A stretch of DNA of 64,000 bases from Tetranychus cinnabarinus. Lineage: Eukaryota; Arthropoda; Arachnida; Trombidiformes; Tetranychidae. Location: positions 1,240,001 through 1,304,000 of the forward strand of contig WHVY01000003.1 of the NCBI GenBank assembly GCA_022266195.1, read 5' to 3'. The notes beneath the pieces were generated by a model. It saw only the letters and a list, made by a program, of their open reading frames with translations, ran no database searches and had not been told where the DNA came from. Shown here piece by piece: positions 23,301 to 34,495 of this stretch. The translations under genes were made by a program, and so were the position numbers. Position 1 is the first letter of the stretch, and each line of letters opens with the position of its first letter.

Positions 23301-24357
23301 CTGGAAAAATCCTGAATATGGAGGCATTATTGGCTATCTTATTGAAGGGCAACGTGTTTCTGCGGATGCTCGTGAATGGTATCCAATACAAGAACTGCGA
23401 ACTGGACTTATAGATAGTTATGATCTCAGTTTTGCCAATCTCAAAGCATCCTCTCAATATACATTCCGTATCATGACAATCAATAAATTTGGTATTAGTA
23501 TACCAGCTTTACCACCATCAGCAAACAATGCTGGTGTCTTCTCGAATCTCGTTATTACCACTCCATCACAGCTTGAACTTTCCGCTAAGTTGCCATTCTA
23601 TTTTGAGAACTGGTTCATTACTTCGGCAGCATCAATTTTAGCTCTGATTCTTGTCGTCTTTTTTGCTACAATTTGTGTTTGCAACACTGTATATAAGTAC
23701 AAGCAAGAAGCCAAGAAAAGAGGATCTCATGATGCACTCAGTGAAAATGAATTCGGACTCGTTGATAACCTTCACAACCCTTATGCCTCTGGTTTTGAAT
23801 TGCGTCAAAACACTATACGTTCACAAACCTCTCGTCGAAGCACTAATGCTCTTAACTCAATCAATATGGCAGCCGCAAAATGTCCACCTCGTCCTTCACC
23901 CGGTTCTATAACTTATTCGGACGAGGAGGTTGACGAGGACACCAAAGATGCTAACTTATATTGCTCTAGTGGTGACAGTGTAACTGAAAAACCAAGTGAA
24001 CTAAGCAGCAGTGGTCCTGAATCAGATTCAGAGCATGATGATATTTACCATTTTGTTAATCATTATGCCAATGTAAATGATACTTTAAACAAAAATCAGC
24101 CCTCATGGAAAAGAGGGGCTGCATCCTATGTTGTACAAACTTCAGCTTCTTCAAGTGGCAGTGGTAGTGGATCAGCCATCCCTAGAAGACCACCACCGCC
24201 TGCTCCTGGACCAGCACCGCCAAGTTATAATGCAGCCATTACATCAGAAGATAGTGAATTAGATTGTCCTAGTGTCAACTTAAACGGTGGGCGAATCATC
24301 ATCAATAATATGGCTGGAAGCCGCGCTCCTCTGCCAGGATTCTCATCTTTTGTGTGA
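17316..24357 (+). CDS. sdk: Sidekick cell-adhesion receptor, 1 Ig + 13 FN3 domains
   Basis: Type I membrane adhesion protein of cell junctions and synapses. Two exons, 17316-17619 and 19178-24357, joined in phase 1 (G|AG), give 1827 residues. Exon 1 has a cytosol-like N-terminus and a hydrophobic signal-type segment at about 77-97. Exon 2 encodes one Ig domain (IQCGVRH ... LKWYF ... YTCSV), then 13 FN3 repeats that I counted by their P-start, W and Y-x-hydrophobic-x-V cores, a membrane helix at about 1580-1605 and a ~220-residue tail. The tail ends in GFSSFV, the PDZ-binding C-terminus typical of Sidekick. Known Sidekicks carry six Ig domains; here the first five are missing and no Ig-like exon is visible in the 1558-base intron. 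Lack of introns in 5.2 kb of coding sequence is also unusual. Confidence 0.93.
17620..19177 (+). other. sdk intron 1
   Basis: 1558 bases with GTAAGTGA donor and TTTACAG acceptor. AT-rich; no additional Ig-like coding segment recognised in any frame. Confidence 0.7.
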
Positions 24358-25016
24358 TTTCACTTTTTGTAACATTTGTCTTAAGTTGAAAAACATTAAG
24401 CTTGTAATTTACTCTAATTTATTTTGTAGATATTTTTTACTGCCTCACTCAACGCAACGATACTGCACCACATCAGTTCTCTTTAGATGTTTTATATTTC
24501 ATCTTTACCAATTTTTTATCCTTTTTTATTCACTTCAACTACCTTTATGGTAAATGTTTTTTTTGTAAATAACAAACTCCTTGTACAATATTTTTTAATC
24601 ATAATTTAAAATTTCATTAAATTATCACTTCAATGACAATTGCAATGTTTATATTAATTACTATCAAAATCCATAATATTTTATGATTTGTAAGATATTA
24701 AGCGCAAATACTTTCGATTGAAGTGTTGAGTGCTGATCGAACTGACTAAATTCAAATTTCGGTGGTTAATGAACTGTTTAGAGTTATATTATTGCTATTA
24801 ATATTAAAATCATTGTAATTTCCGATCTGTCTTCGAGTTGGTTTAAGCTGTATTTATCAGGGAAGGTAATAAGTAAAGTAAACCAAAATTATTGCTTTCA
24901 ATTGCTTATTATAAAAGTGAACTTGATACAATATTGTAATGATAACTGGGAGAATCAAATCTTTATTTTCATCGTTTAACTTTCTTTCCACCAAACTAAC
25001 GGACTTTTGGAGCACT
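24358..25016. other. sdk 3' region and start of the array repeat unit
   Basis: 3'UTR of sdk without a clear AATAAA close to the stop. From about 24698 the sequence belongs to the repeat unit of the secreted-protein array, since 24698-25016 recurs at 31447-31717 and 34193-34495. Confidence 0.6.
24962..24967 (-). terminator. Poly(A) signal of array gene A
   Basis: AATAAA on the minus strand, about 50 bases after the exon-4 stop of gene A. Confidence 0.5.
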
Positions 25017-25929
25017 TTAACCCGCAACGGATCGTTGGAAGGCTACATAACACTCCTGTTCGATAAAGAAAAGAATGGAATTATATTATGATATTATAAT
25101 AAAATAAAGTATTGTAAATGTATAATATTTATAATAGTTTGATCAAAACAAAAGTGAAGAGTTTGATTGAATGCTAGAAAAAGATTAAAAGGTAAAATTG
25201 TTGTTGTTCACCATGTACATGTAATGTAATTGCATGCCAGCGTCTCGATGAACGAAATTGAAAGACTGAACAGTAATTTGAAAAATTATATTCATTATAA
25301 GGAGAAGCTGATTATCGATGATGATGCATAATCGAAACGATATTCAAACTCAATCCCTTCACAATTTGTATCTGTCAACATTAAATAAACTATGTTTTGT
25401 TATCTTACCCCAAATTTGTTGATTTTGTCACCAGCGGCTTGCTTGTTGCATTTTATTTGCTTGAATAAAAAAGTTACAATATTAAGCAACTGAAATATCT
25501 TCCATTTTTGTAAATAATAAAATAAAAAACAGTCAAATTTGGATAAATACCTCAGAAAACTTGTCTAGACTACCATTCATATCATTACAGATTTTGGTAA
25601 CTTCATCAGCCTTGATCATTGGTAAAATAATTTCACATTTACTAATTGCAGCAAGTTCATCTTTGGACAAGAGTTTTTCCTGCAATAATTCATAAATTTA
25701 TTTGCATATTAGCATCAATAAGCAAGTTTCGATTGATATTATACAATTGACTTACCCTACAATCGCTCGTAGCTTTGATAGCTTTATCAAAATTTCCGTC
25801 TTTGATTTCTTTGGTACGCAATGAACACACTTCTTTGAAAGCGTCTAAATAGAAAGTACTTTCATTATCACTTCGGGCTAATGAAATTGTGGTTATTAAC
25901 AGAATTAAGGTAAAAGTTTGCTTGATCAT
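25017..25929 (-). CDS. Array gene A: secreted six-cysteine protein, four exons
   Basis: I do not know the family. Exons 25929-25756, 25679-25551, 25459-25409 and 25055-25017 all join in phase 0 at GT-AG borders and give 130 residues. The signal peptide MIKQTFTLILLITTISLARS is followed by a Lys/Asp/Glu-rich, probably helical chain with cysteines at 35, 57, 73, 89, 105 and 120. The last five are 16, 16, 16 and 15 residues apart. Exon 4 was recognised because its acceptor (TTTATCGAACAG) and a Cys-aromatic start recur in units D and F. If exon 3 were read through instead, a stop follows after two codons. TATA-like box (TTATAAG, minus) at 25993-25999. A role in saliva or haemolymph is only a guess. 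Confidence 0.78.
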
Positions 25930-26942
25930 GATGATTAACAGAGAAGAATTTTCTTGAACTTTTCTTTGAGAAGAGAAAAAGATAAAACAGAACTTATAAT
26001 AGTCGAGTTGAAATTTCTAAATGTTATTCTGTCTCATCTGCTGAGCTTTATATGCTTCTAAATTTTCCTCAGTTTGATTTTTATTGATATAAATTATCTG
26101 CAGTTGAAGTTCAACTATGAAGCACCAGTTCTATTCATTATAATAGTTCGTAATCGAATCGAATCGAATCTTGCTTTTTGAAAAGTGTAACGAAATGCAT
26201 AGACAAACAAAGATCAAACAACTAAATTTTCAACACTTTTATTAATATTTGTTCAGTTGTGCTTCTGGTTGATTAATTGTTGAGAATCAGTGTAAATTGT
26301 AAATAGATGACAATTAGAAATGTAATTTACTACCAAAATTCAATGCTATCCAAATTATGTCAGGAAACAATTGAACCAGATTTCAATTAACTTGTTCAAT
26401 TGATTAAATTGATAACTTTTTTCGGGTTATTTTATTGAAATAAAATTTATATCTTAATGTTAAATTAGCTAGCTATTGATTTTACTTGATCAATGTTATT
26501 GTTATGTTTCTTTTTCTGGTTCAAAAGTACCTTGACATTGATTATTTATTTATTATAATTTTAACCAATTGTCTTATTTTATGTCAAGCAAGTACGTACA
26601 TCAAGATTTATTTTTACAGTCAGCTCTGTTGTTGTTCAAGAAATTGTTGAATTTATTGAAAACAGTTCGATCACTGAATGCATAAAAAACTCTAATTTAC
26701 TGTTTTTTCTGCTAATTGTGCAAAAGAATTGGTTCAAATATTCTTTCTGGGTTCTATTGCGACTTTTGTGGTTCAAACAACAAACAAATACAGAATTCAC
26801 AGATCTTACAGAACAAAGTAGTTACATTGTTCAATAACTGTTACACCCAACTCTAATTGTTAAACAATCCATGAGCCCATTTGTTCAAACCATTCCCAGA
26901 TTAATAAATAAATAGCTTATAATTAGTATATCTGACTAATCA
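25930..26942. other. Array spacer
   Basis: Upstream flank of unit A. It is similar in patches to the flanks of the other units (for example the GAATCGAATC run near 26155-26170, also near 29455 and 35577). No gene. Confidence 0.5.
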
Positions 26943-27340
26943 TTAGCTAAATTACGGGAAGATTACAAGAAACATGCTAAATGTGTCTCCGAAAGACATG
27001 TACAAAAGACTTGAAAGCAGCTCTGGAAATAATCGCGGACATTCAATGGGATAAGCGCATTTCAACCAGTTGTTGTGCCTTTAAAAGTTTCGAGGATTGT
27101 GTAACCACCAATCTACGAACCAAATGTGTTGATGAAGCTGTTGAAATTAGCCGTAAATTGGTACGTCTGGCTGCATCAAGATTACCCGAGATTGTCTGTC
27201 AATCATACAAAAGAGAAACATGTGCAGGTTTACTTCCACCTTCTGGAACTGCACCGACTGGAACTGAATCAAATAGTTTATTGTCAAGAGTTTTCTCAAA
27301 AGTTGATAATTTGTGTCAATTTATCGTCATTGGATCAACA
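26943..27340 (+). pseudogene. Truncated copy of the secreted-protein gene at 36874
   Basis: 26943-27298 matches the last exon of the gene at 36874-37898 (segments 37508-37870), including DIQWDKRISTSCCAFK and LRLAASRLPEIVCQS. It lacks the start, signal peptide and first two exons. A small deletion after the KHAKCVSE segment, where the intact gene has SRKDSKT, breaks the frame. Its tail (27299-27340) matches sequence found after the intact gene near 38045-38090, then changes directly into sidekick-derived sequence. Confidence 0.85.
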
Positions 27341-27441
27341 TTGGACCTGGTCCTTTTGAATCATTAAAAAATAAAACTAAGTATTCCTCTGGTTCTTTCA
27401 CTCCTACCAAGTCGACTTGCCATCTCAAATATTCGACCATT
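27341..27441 (+). pseudogene. Sidekick fragment 1 (FN3-4/FN3-5 junction)
   Basis: The DNA aligns with sdk 20725-20826, sharing GGACCTGGTCC and CCAAGTCGACTTGCCATCTC, with small indels. It is fused to the end of the truncated secreted-protein copy. No coding function. Confidence 0.85.
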
Positions 27442-27546
27442 GAATAAAATATTATCTTGTTAGACTTTTCTAGAATAATTCATTAATTTATTTGAATATT
27501 TTCATCAATAACCAAATTAAGACTGATATAATAAATACTTTACTTG

Positions 27547-27725
27547 CCCTAAAATCGTTCTTAGCTTTGACAGATTTATCAAAAGTTCCTTCTTTTCTTA
27601 TTTAATTCTTTATTTCTAATAAGCAAATTTTTCGTCGAAAGCAAGTTTCCCATCAGATGCATTTTAGGCAGGCAAAAACGCGGATACTAATAGAATCAAT
27701 GTAAAAGTTTGAATTTATTGTGATG
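27547..27725 (-). pseudogene. Array unit A2: relic of exon 1
   Basis: The minus strand shows a decayed first exon of the six-cysteine family. It has the pattern for TFTL-I-L, the donor-side block ATCGTTCTTAGC and the FDK-type region, but it has lost the ATG and carries indels. No other exons are visible. Confidence 0.65.
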
Positions 27726-28318
27726 ATGATAAACAGAGAGAAACTTTTCTTTGAGAAGAGACAAAGCTAGAACAGAACTGAACTTGATCAATTTCAAATC
27801 TCGAAGTTTTAGTTCGCCTCACCTACTGAGCTTTCAAACCTTCAGCAAATTACTTTTATTCGTTATAAAATATCTACAAGACGCACTTTGAAAATAAGTT
27901 ATATTCATTAGAATTCGCAATCCATCCGATCGTCTGTTGAAAATTGAATGACCCGAATTTGCATCAGTTTATTTAATTTGTTTAGCTATGTTTCTAGTTG
28001 ATTAATTGCAAATATATTTCAATTGTAAATGACTTCTTTTTCGGGTTATTTTATTGAAATGAAATTTTGAACAGCTTTATTTGCGAAGTTTTATTTGCAC
28101 ATTTGGATCAAAGTTATTGTTATGTTGCTTTTTCTGGTTCAAAAGTACATGGAAATTGATTATTATTTAGTATTTGTTTGGTTTTAATGCATGATGCTGA
28201 AGAAAAGAAAGTAAATCAAGCTATGATTCATTTTTACAGTCGATTCTGTTTATTTAAACCAATAAAATTTATGATTATAAAATAAGAAAACAGTTCGATC
28301 ACTAAATGGATAATGACA
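27726..28318. other. Array spacer
   Basis: Degenerate repeat-unit flank resembling 26200-26650 and 29400-29900. No gene. Confidence 0.45.
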
Positions 28319-28420
28319 ACGTGGCATCTCGAATACTGGACCATTTTCAGTTGTTCTGCAATTTAGTTTGGTTTTAATGGTAATGCTTCAATTAGCAAAT
28401 GGATTGTCGTATTCGCAAAA
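28319..28420 (+). pseudogene. Sidekick fragment 2 (FN3-5)
   Basis: Matches sdk 20803-20890 (GGACCATTTTCAGTTGTTCT; AATGGTAATGCTTCAATTAG). It passes directly into array-unit sequence at GCAAAACTAGAT. Fragment 3 at 29937 has the same junction, so both were copied together. Confidence 0.88.
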
Positions 28421-28560
28421 CTAGATCGAAGAGCGATTTGAGTCGAAAGAAATATATTAGTTAAAGAGATCAGCGATGATAATGCTTGATCAAAACGATA
28501 TTCAAAATCAAGCCGTTCACATTTTGCATTAGTCAAACTAATAAATGAATGTTTACTTAC

Positions 28561-29246
28561 GAAGTATTTTACGCCTACACTACCAACAGCTTTCTCTTTG
28601 CATTCTATGAGCTGGAATAAGAAATTTCTAGCATTAAATAACTGAATTACTTTCGATTATTGTAAACAAAACAGTCAAATGTGGATAAATACCTCGTCAA
28701 ACCTGTCTTTATTGCCATTAAAATCACCACAAGTTTCGATAACTTGATCAGCTTCGTTCAACGGTAAAATACGATCACATTTAGCGATTGCAGCAAGTTC
28801 ATCTTTGGTCAACACTTTTTCCTGTAGTTATTTAATTTATTTGAATATTTTCATCAATAAGCAAGTTCCGATTTCCATTATGCATTCTGACCAACAAAGT
28901 TTGTCTGGCTAGACTGTGTCTGTTTGTTTTACTAGACTTGGTCTATTCGACTTTCTTTCAGGCTTTGACTTTGTGATTACAAAAGAAATGTTGTAAAATG
29001 AATTGGTACTCTCGAAACCGATTGTTTGAAAGCAGAGCATATTTGGTGACAAACTTTGTTGGTCGACAATACTTTACTTACCCTACAATCGCTCGCCGCT
29101 TTTATAATTTTATCAAAAGTTCCTTCTTTTATTTGTTTAGCACGGAGATCACATATTCCTTCGAAAACCTGTTCACTATCAGATGCACTTTGTGCTAATG
29201 AAATTACGAATATTAACAGAATTAGAGTAAAAGTTTGCTTTATCAT
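28561..29246 (-). CDS. Array gene B: secreted cysteine protein lacking exon 4
   Basis: Exons 29246-29082, 28821-28693 and 28611-28561 (phase 0) are open and carry signal peptide MIKQTFTLILLIFVISLAQS and five of the six family cysteines (32, 54, 70, 86, 102). Intron 1 is about 260 bases, against under 80 in genes A and F, because of an insertion shared with units C and E. Downstream, where exon 4 should be, the unit is cut and joined to a sidekick fragment. Reading through the exon-3 donor gives an unrelated tail of over 60 residues. It may be a pseudogene or may have a new C-terminus. Confidence 0.55.
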
Positions 29247-29936
29247 AATGATTACCAGAGAAGATTTGAACTTTTCTTCGAGAAGAAAGAGCTAAACTTG
29301 GAGGAGTTTAGTTAGTTAGTAGTAGTAGTTAGTTTATCTCATCTGCTAAGCTTTATATGCTTTCAAATTTCAACCAAATTGGTTTTATTCAATATAAATT
29401 ATCTGAAGTTGAAGATTTACAATGAAAAATAATTTCTATTCATTATAATTGTAATCGAATCGAATCTTGTTTTCAACAAGTGTAACAAAATACATAGACA
29501 AACAAAGATCAAGCAATCTAAATCATCAGTTTTGCTTGTTCAGTTGTGTTTCTGGTTGATTGATTGTTGATAATCAGTGCAAATTGTAAATAGATGACAA
29601 TATGAAACTCAATTCCCACCGAATTTTCAATGTAACTAGTATTTCTTATAAATTAAGTCAATAATTTCCGAAGACAATTGAACCAGATTGCAGTCAACTT
29701 ATTCAATTAATGATTTTTTACCGGATTATTTCATCAAAACAAACTTTAATATTGAATTAATTAGCTAATGATTTTACTTGATTAAAGTTAATTTGCACTT
29801 TCGGATGCAAGTTATTGTTTTGTTGCCTTTTCTGGTTCAAAAGTACCTTGAAATTTTTTATTTATTCAGGGTTTTTATGAGTTTATTGACAATTTTAACG
29901 AAGAATCGGTTCAAATAGCAACCAAGTCGATCAGTT
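29247..29936. other. Array spacer
   Basis: Flank of unit B, similar to 25990-26560. No gene. Confidence 0.45.
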
Positions 29937-30030
29937 ATCTCGAATATCGGACCATTTTCAGTTGTTCTCCAGTTTACTCCTGGTAATGGTAATGCTTCAA
30001 TTAGCAAATGGATTTTCGTATTCGCAAAAC
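29937..30030 (+). pseudogene. Sidekick fragment 3 (FN3-5)
   Basis: Same sdk piece as fragment 2 (sdk 20807-20890), with the same right-hand junction to array sequence at GCAAAACTAGAT and a few extra changes. Confidence 0.86.
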
Positions 30031-30164
30031 TAGATTGAACAGTAATTTCAATGGAAAGAATTATATTAATTAAACCGAAAACCTGATCAGCGAAGATAAT
30101 GCTCGATCAAAACGATGTTCAGAAACAACGTTTTGCATTCGCTAAATTAAGCATGTCTTCTTAC

Positions 30165-30829
30165 ATAGAATTTTGGGACTGTGCTACCAACATCTCGCTT
30201 TATGCATTGCACGAGCTTGAATAAGAAATTTCTAGCATTAGATATCTGAATTACCATATTTTTATCGATTTTTTGTAAACATAAAACAGTGGATAAATAC
30301 CTCAGTAAACTTGCCTTTAATGCCATTGAAATCAGCACAAATTTTGGTAACTTGGTCAGCCTCGTTTATCAGTAAAATGCGCTCACATTTAGCTATTGTA
30401 GCAATTTCATCTTTGGTCAACATTTTTTCCTGTAATTATTTAATTTATTTGCATATTTTCATTAACAAGCAAGCTTCGCTTGATATTATAAGGTTTATCC
30501 TACAAAGTTTGTCCCAATCAGTTTTTCAGACATTTTTCGACAATGTCTAGATCATTGACTAGACTTGTTTTGTTAGATATTTATTCAGACTTTATTTTGA
30601 TTTTTTGGTTACCAAAAAAACATACTTGGTGACAGACTTTTTAGGTTGACAATACTTTACTTACCCTACAATCGTTCGTAGCTTTGTTATTTTCATCAAA
30701 AGTTCCTTCTTTTATTCGTTGAATACGAAGAGCACAAAAGTCTATGAAAATCTTTCTAATATCAGGTGCAGGTTGTGCTAACGAAATTACGAATATTAAC
30801 AGAAATAGAGTAAAAGTTTTCTGGTTCAT
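30165..30829 (-). CDS. Array gene C: secreted cysteine protein lacking exon 4
   Basis: Exons 30829-30665, 30429-30301 and 30215-30165 are all open in phase 0, with signal peptide MNQKTFTLFLLIFVISLAQP and cysteines at 32, 54, 70, 86 and 102. The exon-4 region is replaced by the sidekick junction, as in gene B. Reading through the exon-3 donor adds VRRHA and a stop. A TATA-like box (TTATAAG, minus) lies at 30892-30898, as for gene A. Possibly expressed as a five-cysteine form; equally it may be dying. Confidence 0.55.
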
Positions 30830-31717
30830 AATGATTACCAGAGACAGTTTTCGTTAAGCTTTTCTACGAAAAAGTAAAGACAAATATGAACTTATAATGT
30901 TCAAGTGTAAATTGCATTATGTTAGTCTGTTTCATCTACTAAGCTTAATATGCTTTCAAATCATCACCGAATTGGTTTTATTTAATATCAATTATCTACA
31001 GCTGAAGATTTACTCTGAAAATAAGTTCTATTCATTAGAGTTCGCAATCCATCCGATCGCCTGTTTTCAGAAGTGTAATAAACATCAATTAATCTAAATT
31101 TTATTTGCTCAGTTGTGCTTCTGTTTGATTAATTGTCGAGAATCAGGTTATATTGTAAATAAAGATCACGATTGGTATTGAATATTGTATTAATTAGCGT
31201 ACGATTTTACTTGCTCAAGGTTAATTTGCACCTTCGGATCAAAGTTATTGTTTTGTTGTATGTTCAAAAGTAAATTGAAACCGATTGTTTATTTAGCATT
31301 AAAATTGTCCGATAATGCACGATAATGCTAAACTGCCGAAACTAAATCAAGCTTTGATTTATTTTAGCAGTCGATTCTGTTTATTTGAATAATTAAAGTT
31401 TAGCAAAACTAATGATAAGTTACGTAAAAGGCAAAATTAAAAGCTACTAGATATTAAGCGAACCATACTTTTTATTGTAGAGTTGCGTTATGAAATTGAT
31501 ATTTATGGACTAATTAGAGTTATCACATTATTGCTAACAAAATCATTGTAATTTCCGATCTGCCTTCGAGTTGGTTTAAGCTGTATTTGTCATAATGAGG
31601 TAATGAGTAATTAATGTTTTAAATCGCTTATTATTAAAGTAAACTTAATACAATATTGTAATGATAACTGGGAGAATAAAATCTTTATTTGCATCGTTTA
31701 ACTTTCCTTTCACCAAA
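30830..31717. other. Array spacer with shared 3' unit flank
   Basis: 31447-31717 repeats the block found after sdk (24698-25016) and at 34193-34495. No gene. Confidence 0.5.
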
Positions 31718-32225
31718 CTAACGGACTTTTTGAGCACTTTCTAAGGCTGAGAAACATGCCTGTTTGATAAAGAAAAGAATCAGTTTGGAAATATATTAGA
31801 ATATAATAAATGTAAAATATCAGTTTGACCAAAACAAAATGTGCAGAGTTTGGTAAGGTGCGAGTGAAGGATAAAAAGATTAAATTGATCAAACGAAGTT
31901 TTATACCAAGTCTTACACATTTTGCATTTGTCAAAGCACAAAATGTATGATTCTTACCAAGAATTTTTTGAGTTTGTCACCAACTGCTTTCTTTTGGCAT
32001 TCTACAAGCTTTAATGAGAAATTTTCAGCATTAAATAGACGCAATATCTTCGATTTTTGCAAATAATAAAATAAACAGCGAAATGTGGATAAATACCTCA
32101 GCATACTTGTCTTTATTTCCATTGGAATCGGTACAAGTTTTGGTAACTTGGTCAGCCTTGTTCAACGGTATAATACTTTCACATTTATCAACTGCAGCAA
32201 CTTCATCTTTGGACAAGAGTTTTTC
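31718..32225 (-). pseudogene. Array unit D: exons 2-4 only
   Basis: Exon 2 (32225-32097), exon 3 (32008-31958) and exon 4 (31759-31718) are open with intact splice sites, including cysteines in all expected places. Exon 1 with the signal peptide is missing. About 110 bases upstream, unit E's exon 3 follows directly. Alone it cannot make a secreted protein. It could act as the tail of a transcript that starts in unit E. Confidence 0.7.
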
Positions 32226-32334
32226 CTGTAATTCAATAGTTTATTTGAATATTTTTCATCAATAAGCTATTATAATTTCGATTTTTCGAAGTTTTTCACA
32301 TTTTGCATTTCTTAAATTAAGAATGTTTTCTTAC

Positions 32335-33028
32335 AAAGTATTTTACGACTATGGTACCAACATTTCGCTTTTACATTCTAAGAGCTTGAGTAAGAAATTT
32401 CCAGCATTGGATATCTGAAGTATCGTCGATTTTTGTCAATATTAAAAAAAGTCAAATGTCGATAAATACCTCAGTAAACTGTCTTTATTACCATTGAAAT
32501 CAGCACAAGTTTTGGTAACTTGGTCCGCATCGTTCATCGGTAAAATACGATCACATTTAGCGATTGCAGCAAGTTCATTTTTGGTCAACACTTTTTCCTG
32601 TAATTAATTTATTTGCATATTTTCATCAATAAGTTTCGATTGATATTACAAGTTATGACCTTCAAAGTTTGTCACCGATCAGCTTTTTAGGCATTTCGAC
32701 AATGGCTATACCACTGTTTCATTAGACTTGTTTTGTTAGACATTTGTTAAGACTCTATTTTGATTTGTGACACCAAAAAATTATTGAAAATGGATTGTTA
32801 TGTTAAAAACCGATTGTTTGAAAGCGAAACATATTTGGTGACAGACTTTGTAGGTCGACAATACTTTGCTTACCCTACAAGCGTTCATAGCTTTGATAGT
32901 TTTATCGAAAATTCCTTCTTTTATTTGTTCAATACGAAAAGCACAAAAGTCTTTAAAAACCTCTTCAATATCTGTGCGAATGAAATTACGAACATTAACA
33001 GAATCAGAGTAAAAGTTTGCTTAATCAT
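32335..33028 (-). pseudogene. Array unit E: exons 1-3 with three frameshifts
   Basis: Exon 1 (33028-32874) starts MIKQTFTLILL but is 10 bases shorter than in B and C and loses frame after the signal peptide. Exon 2 (32597-32470) is 128 instead of 129 bases, and exon 3 (32384-32335) is 50 instead of 51. Splice-site sequences are still recognisable. No exon 4 belongs to it. Confidence 0.8.
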
Positions 33029-34060
33029 TATGATTACCAGAGACAGTTTTCGTTGAACTTTTCTTCGAGAAGTAGAAAAGGTAAACACCAACTTGTAATA
33101 TTCGTACTCAGTCTGTCTCATCTATTAAGTACTTTTATTTGATTCAAATTTTGTACAGTTGAAGATTTACTCTGAAAACAAGTTACATTCATACGAATTC
33201 GTAATGCATTCGATCGCCTGTTTTGAAAAGTGTAATAAAAATCTATTTATCTAAATTTTATTTGCTCAGTTGTGTTTCTGTTTGATTAATTGTTGAGAAT
33301 CGTAAATAGATGATAATTGAAGATGCGATTCGCTACTGAAATTCAATTCCATCCAAATTTTGAATGTAACTTGTATTTCGCATAAATTAATCTAAAATCT
33401 TTTAAGACAATTGAACTTGATTGCAGTTAACTTATTTTATCGAAACAAACTTTAATAATTGAATTAATTAGCGTATGATTTTACTTGATCAAGGTTAATT
33501 TGCACCTTCGGATCAAAGTTATTGTTATGTTGGTTTTTCTTATTCAAAAGCAACTTGACATTGATTACTCATTTAATAATAGCAATTGTTTGATTGCAAT
33601 GCATAAAGCTAAAGCTAAGTGAGTAAATCAAGCTTTTATTCATTTTTACATTTAATTTATGTTTATTTGAACCAATAAAGTTTAGCAAAACTAAGTTTCG
33701 TATAAGTCAAGTATTGTTGAACATGTAAGCTTGCGAGATTATTGAAAACAGTTCGAAAAACGATCACTGAATGGATAAAAAAAGCTATTAATATTTTATT
33801 ATTGTATTGCTAGTCTAACAAAGTCTTGTGCGCGATTCTCAAAATTATTAAACAAATGGTTCAAATACTCTTTCTGGTTCCTATTTCAACTCTTAAGGTT
33901 TAACCGATTGACAACCACCAGATCTTCAACTTACAGAGCCCATTAATTACATTGTTCAATAAACGTTAAATCTACCTCTTGTTTAACAATCCTTGAGAGC
34001 ATTTGTTTAAACCATTTCTACATTAATCACTCCAAACATCGATTATTTCAATTATGTTTA
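33029..34060. other. Array spacer
   Basis: Flank of unit E, repeating motifs of the other spacers. No gene. Confidence 0.45.
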
Positions 34061-34175
34061 TTGATTGATTGCAGGATTGGAATTGGACGTATTCAGTAAC
34101 TATCATTCACAAGTACATGGTAGTCGATTAGTCACCTCATGCACAACTGAACTACTACTACAAAAGGTCCTCAAA
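34061..34175 (+). pseudogene. Sidekick fragment 4 (FN3-6 region), internally deleted
   Basis: Similar to sdk 21235-21290 and 21365-21428: GTAACTATCATTCACA, GGTAGTCGATTAGT and ACTACTACAAAAGGTCCT, with the part between deleted. Confidence 0.75.
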
Positions 34176-34495
34176 ATTATTAATATCAGCTACTAGATAT
34201 TAAGCGAAACATACTTTTTACTGTAGAGTTGCGTTTAAATCTTATGAAATTAATATTGAAATTAGTGGTTAATAAACTAATTAGAGTTGTCACATTATTG
34301 CTATTAAAATCATTGTGATTTCCGATCTGTCTTCGAGTTGGTTTAAGCTGTATTTGTCATGAAAGGTAATAAATAAAGTAAACAATAATTAATGTTTTCA
34401 ATCGCTTATTATTAAAGTAAACTTGATACAATATTGTAATAATAACTGGGAGAATCGAATCCTTATTTGAATCGTTTAACTTTCCTTTCACCAAA

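Noticed and set aside
25391..25409. Gene A ending in exon 3 (read-through to TAA after the donor)
   Set aside because: The GTAAG donor is conserved in all units, and a matching exon 4 with a cysteine exists in A, D and F.
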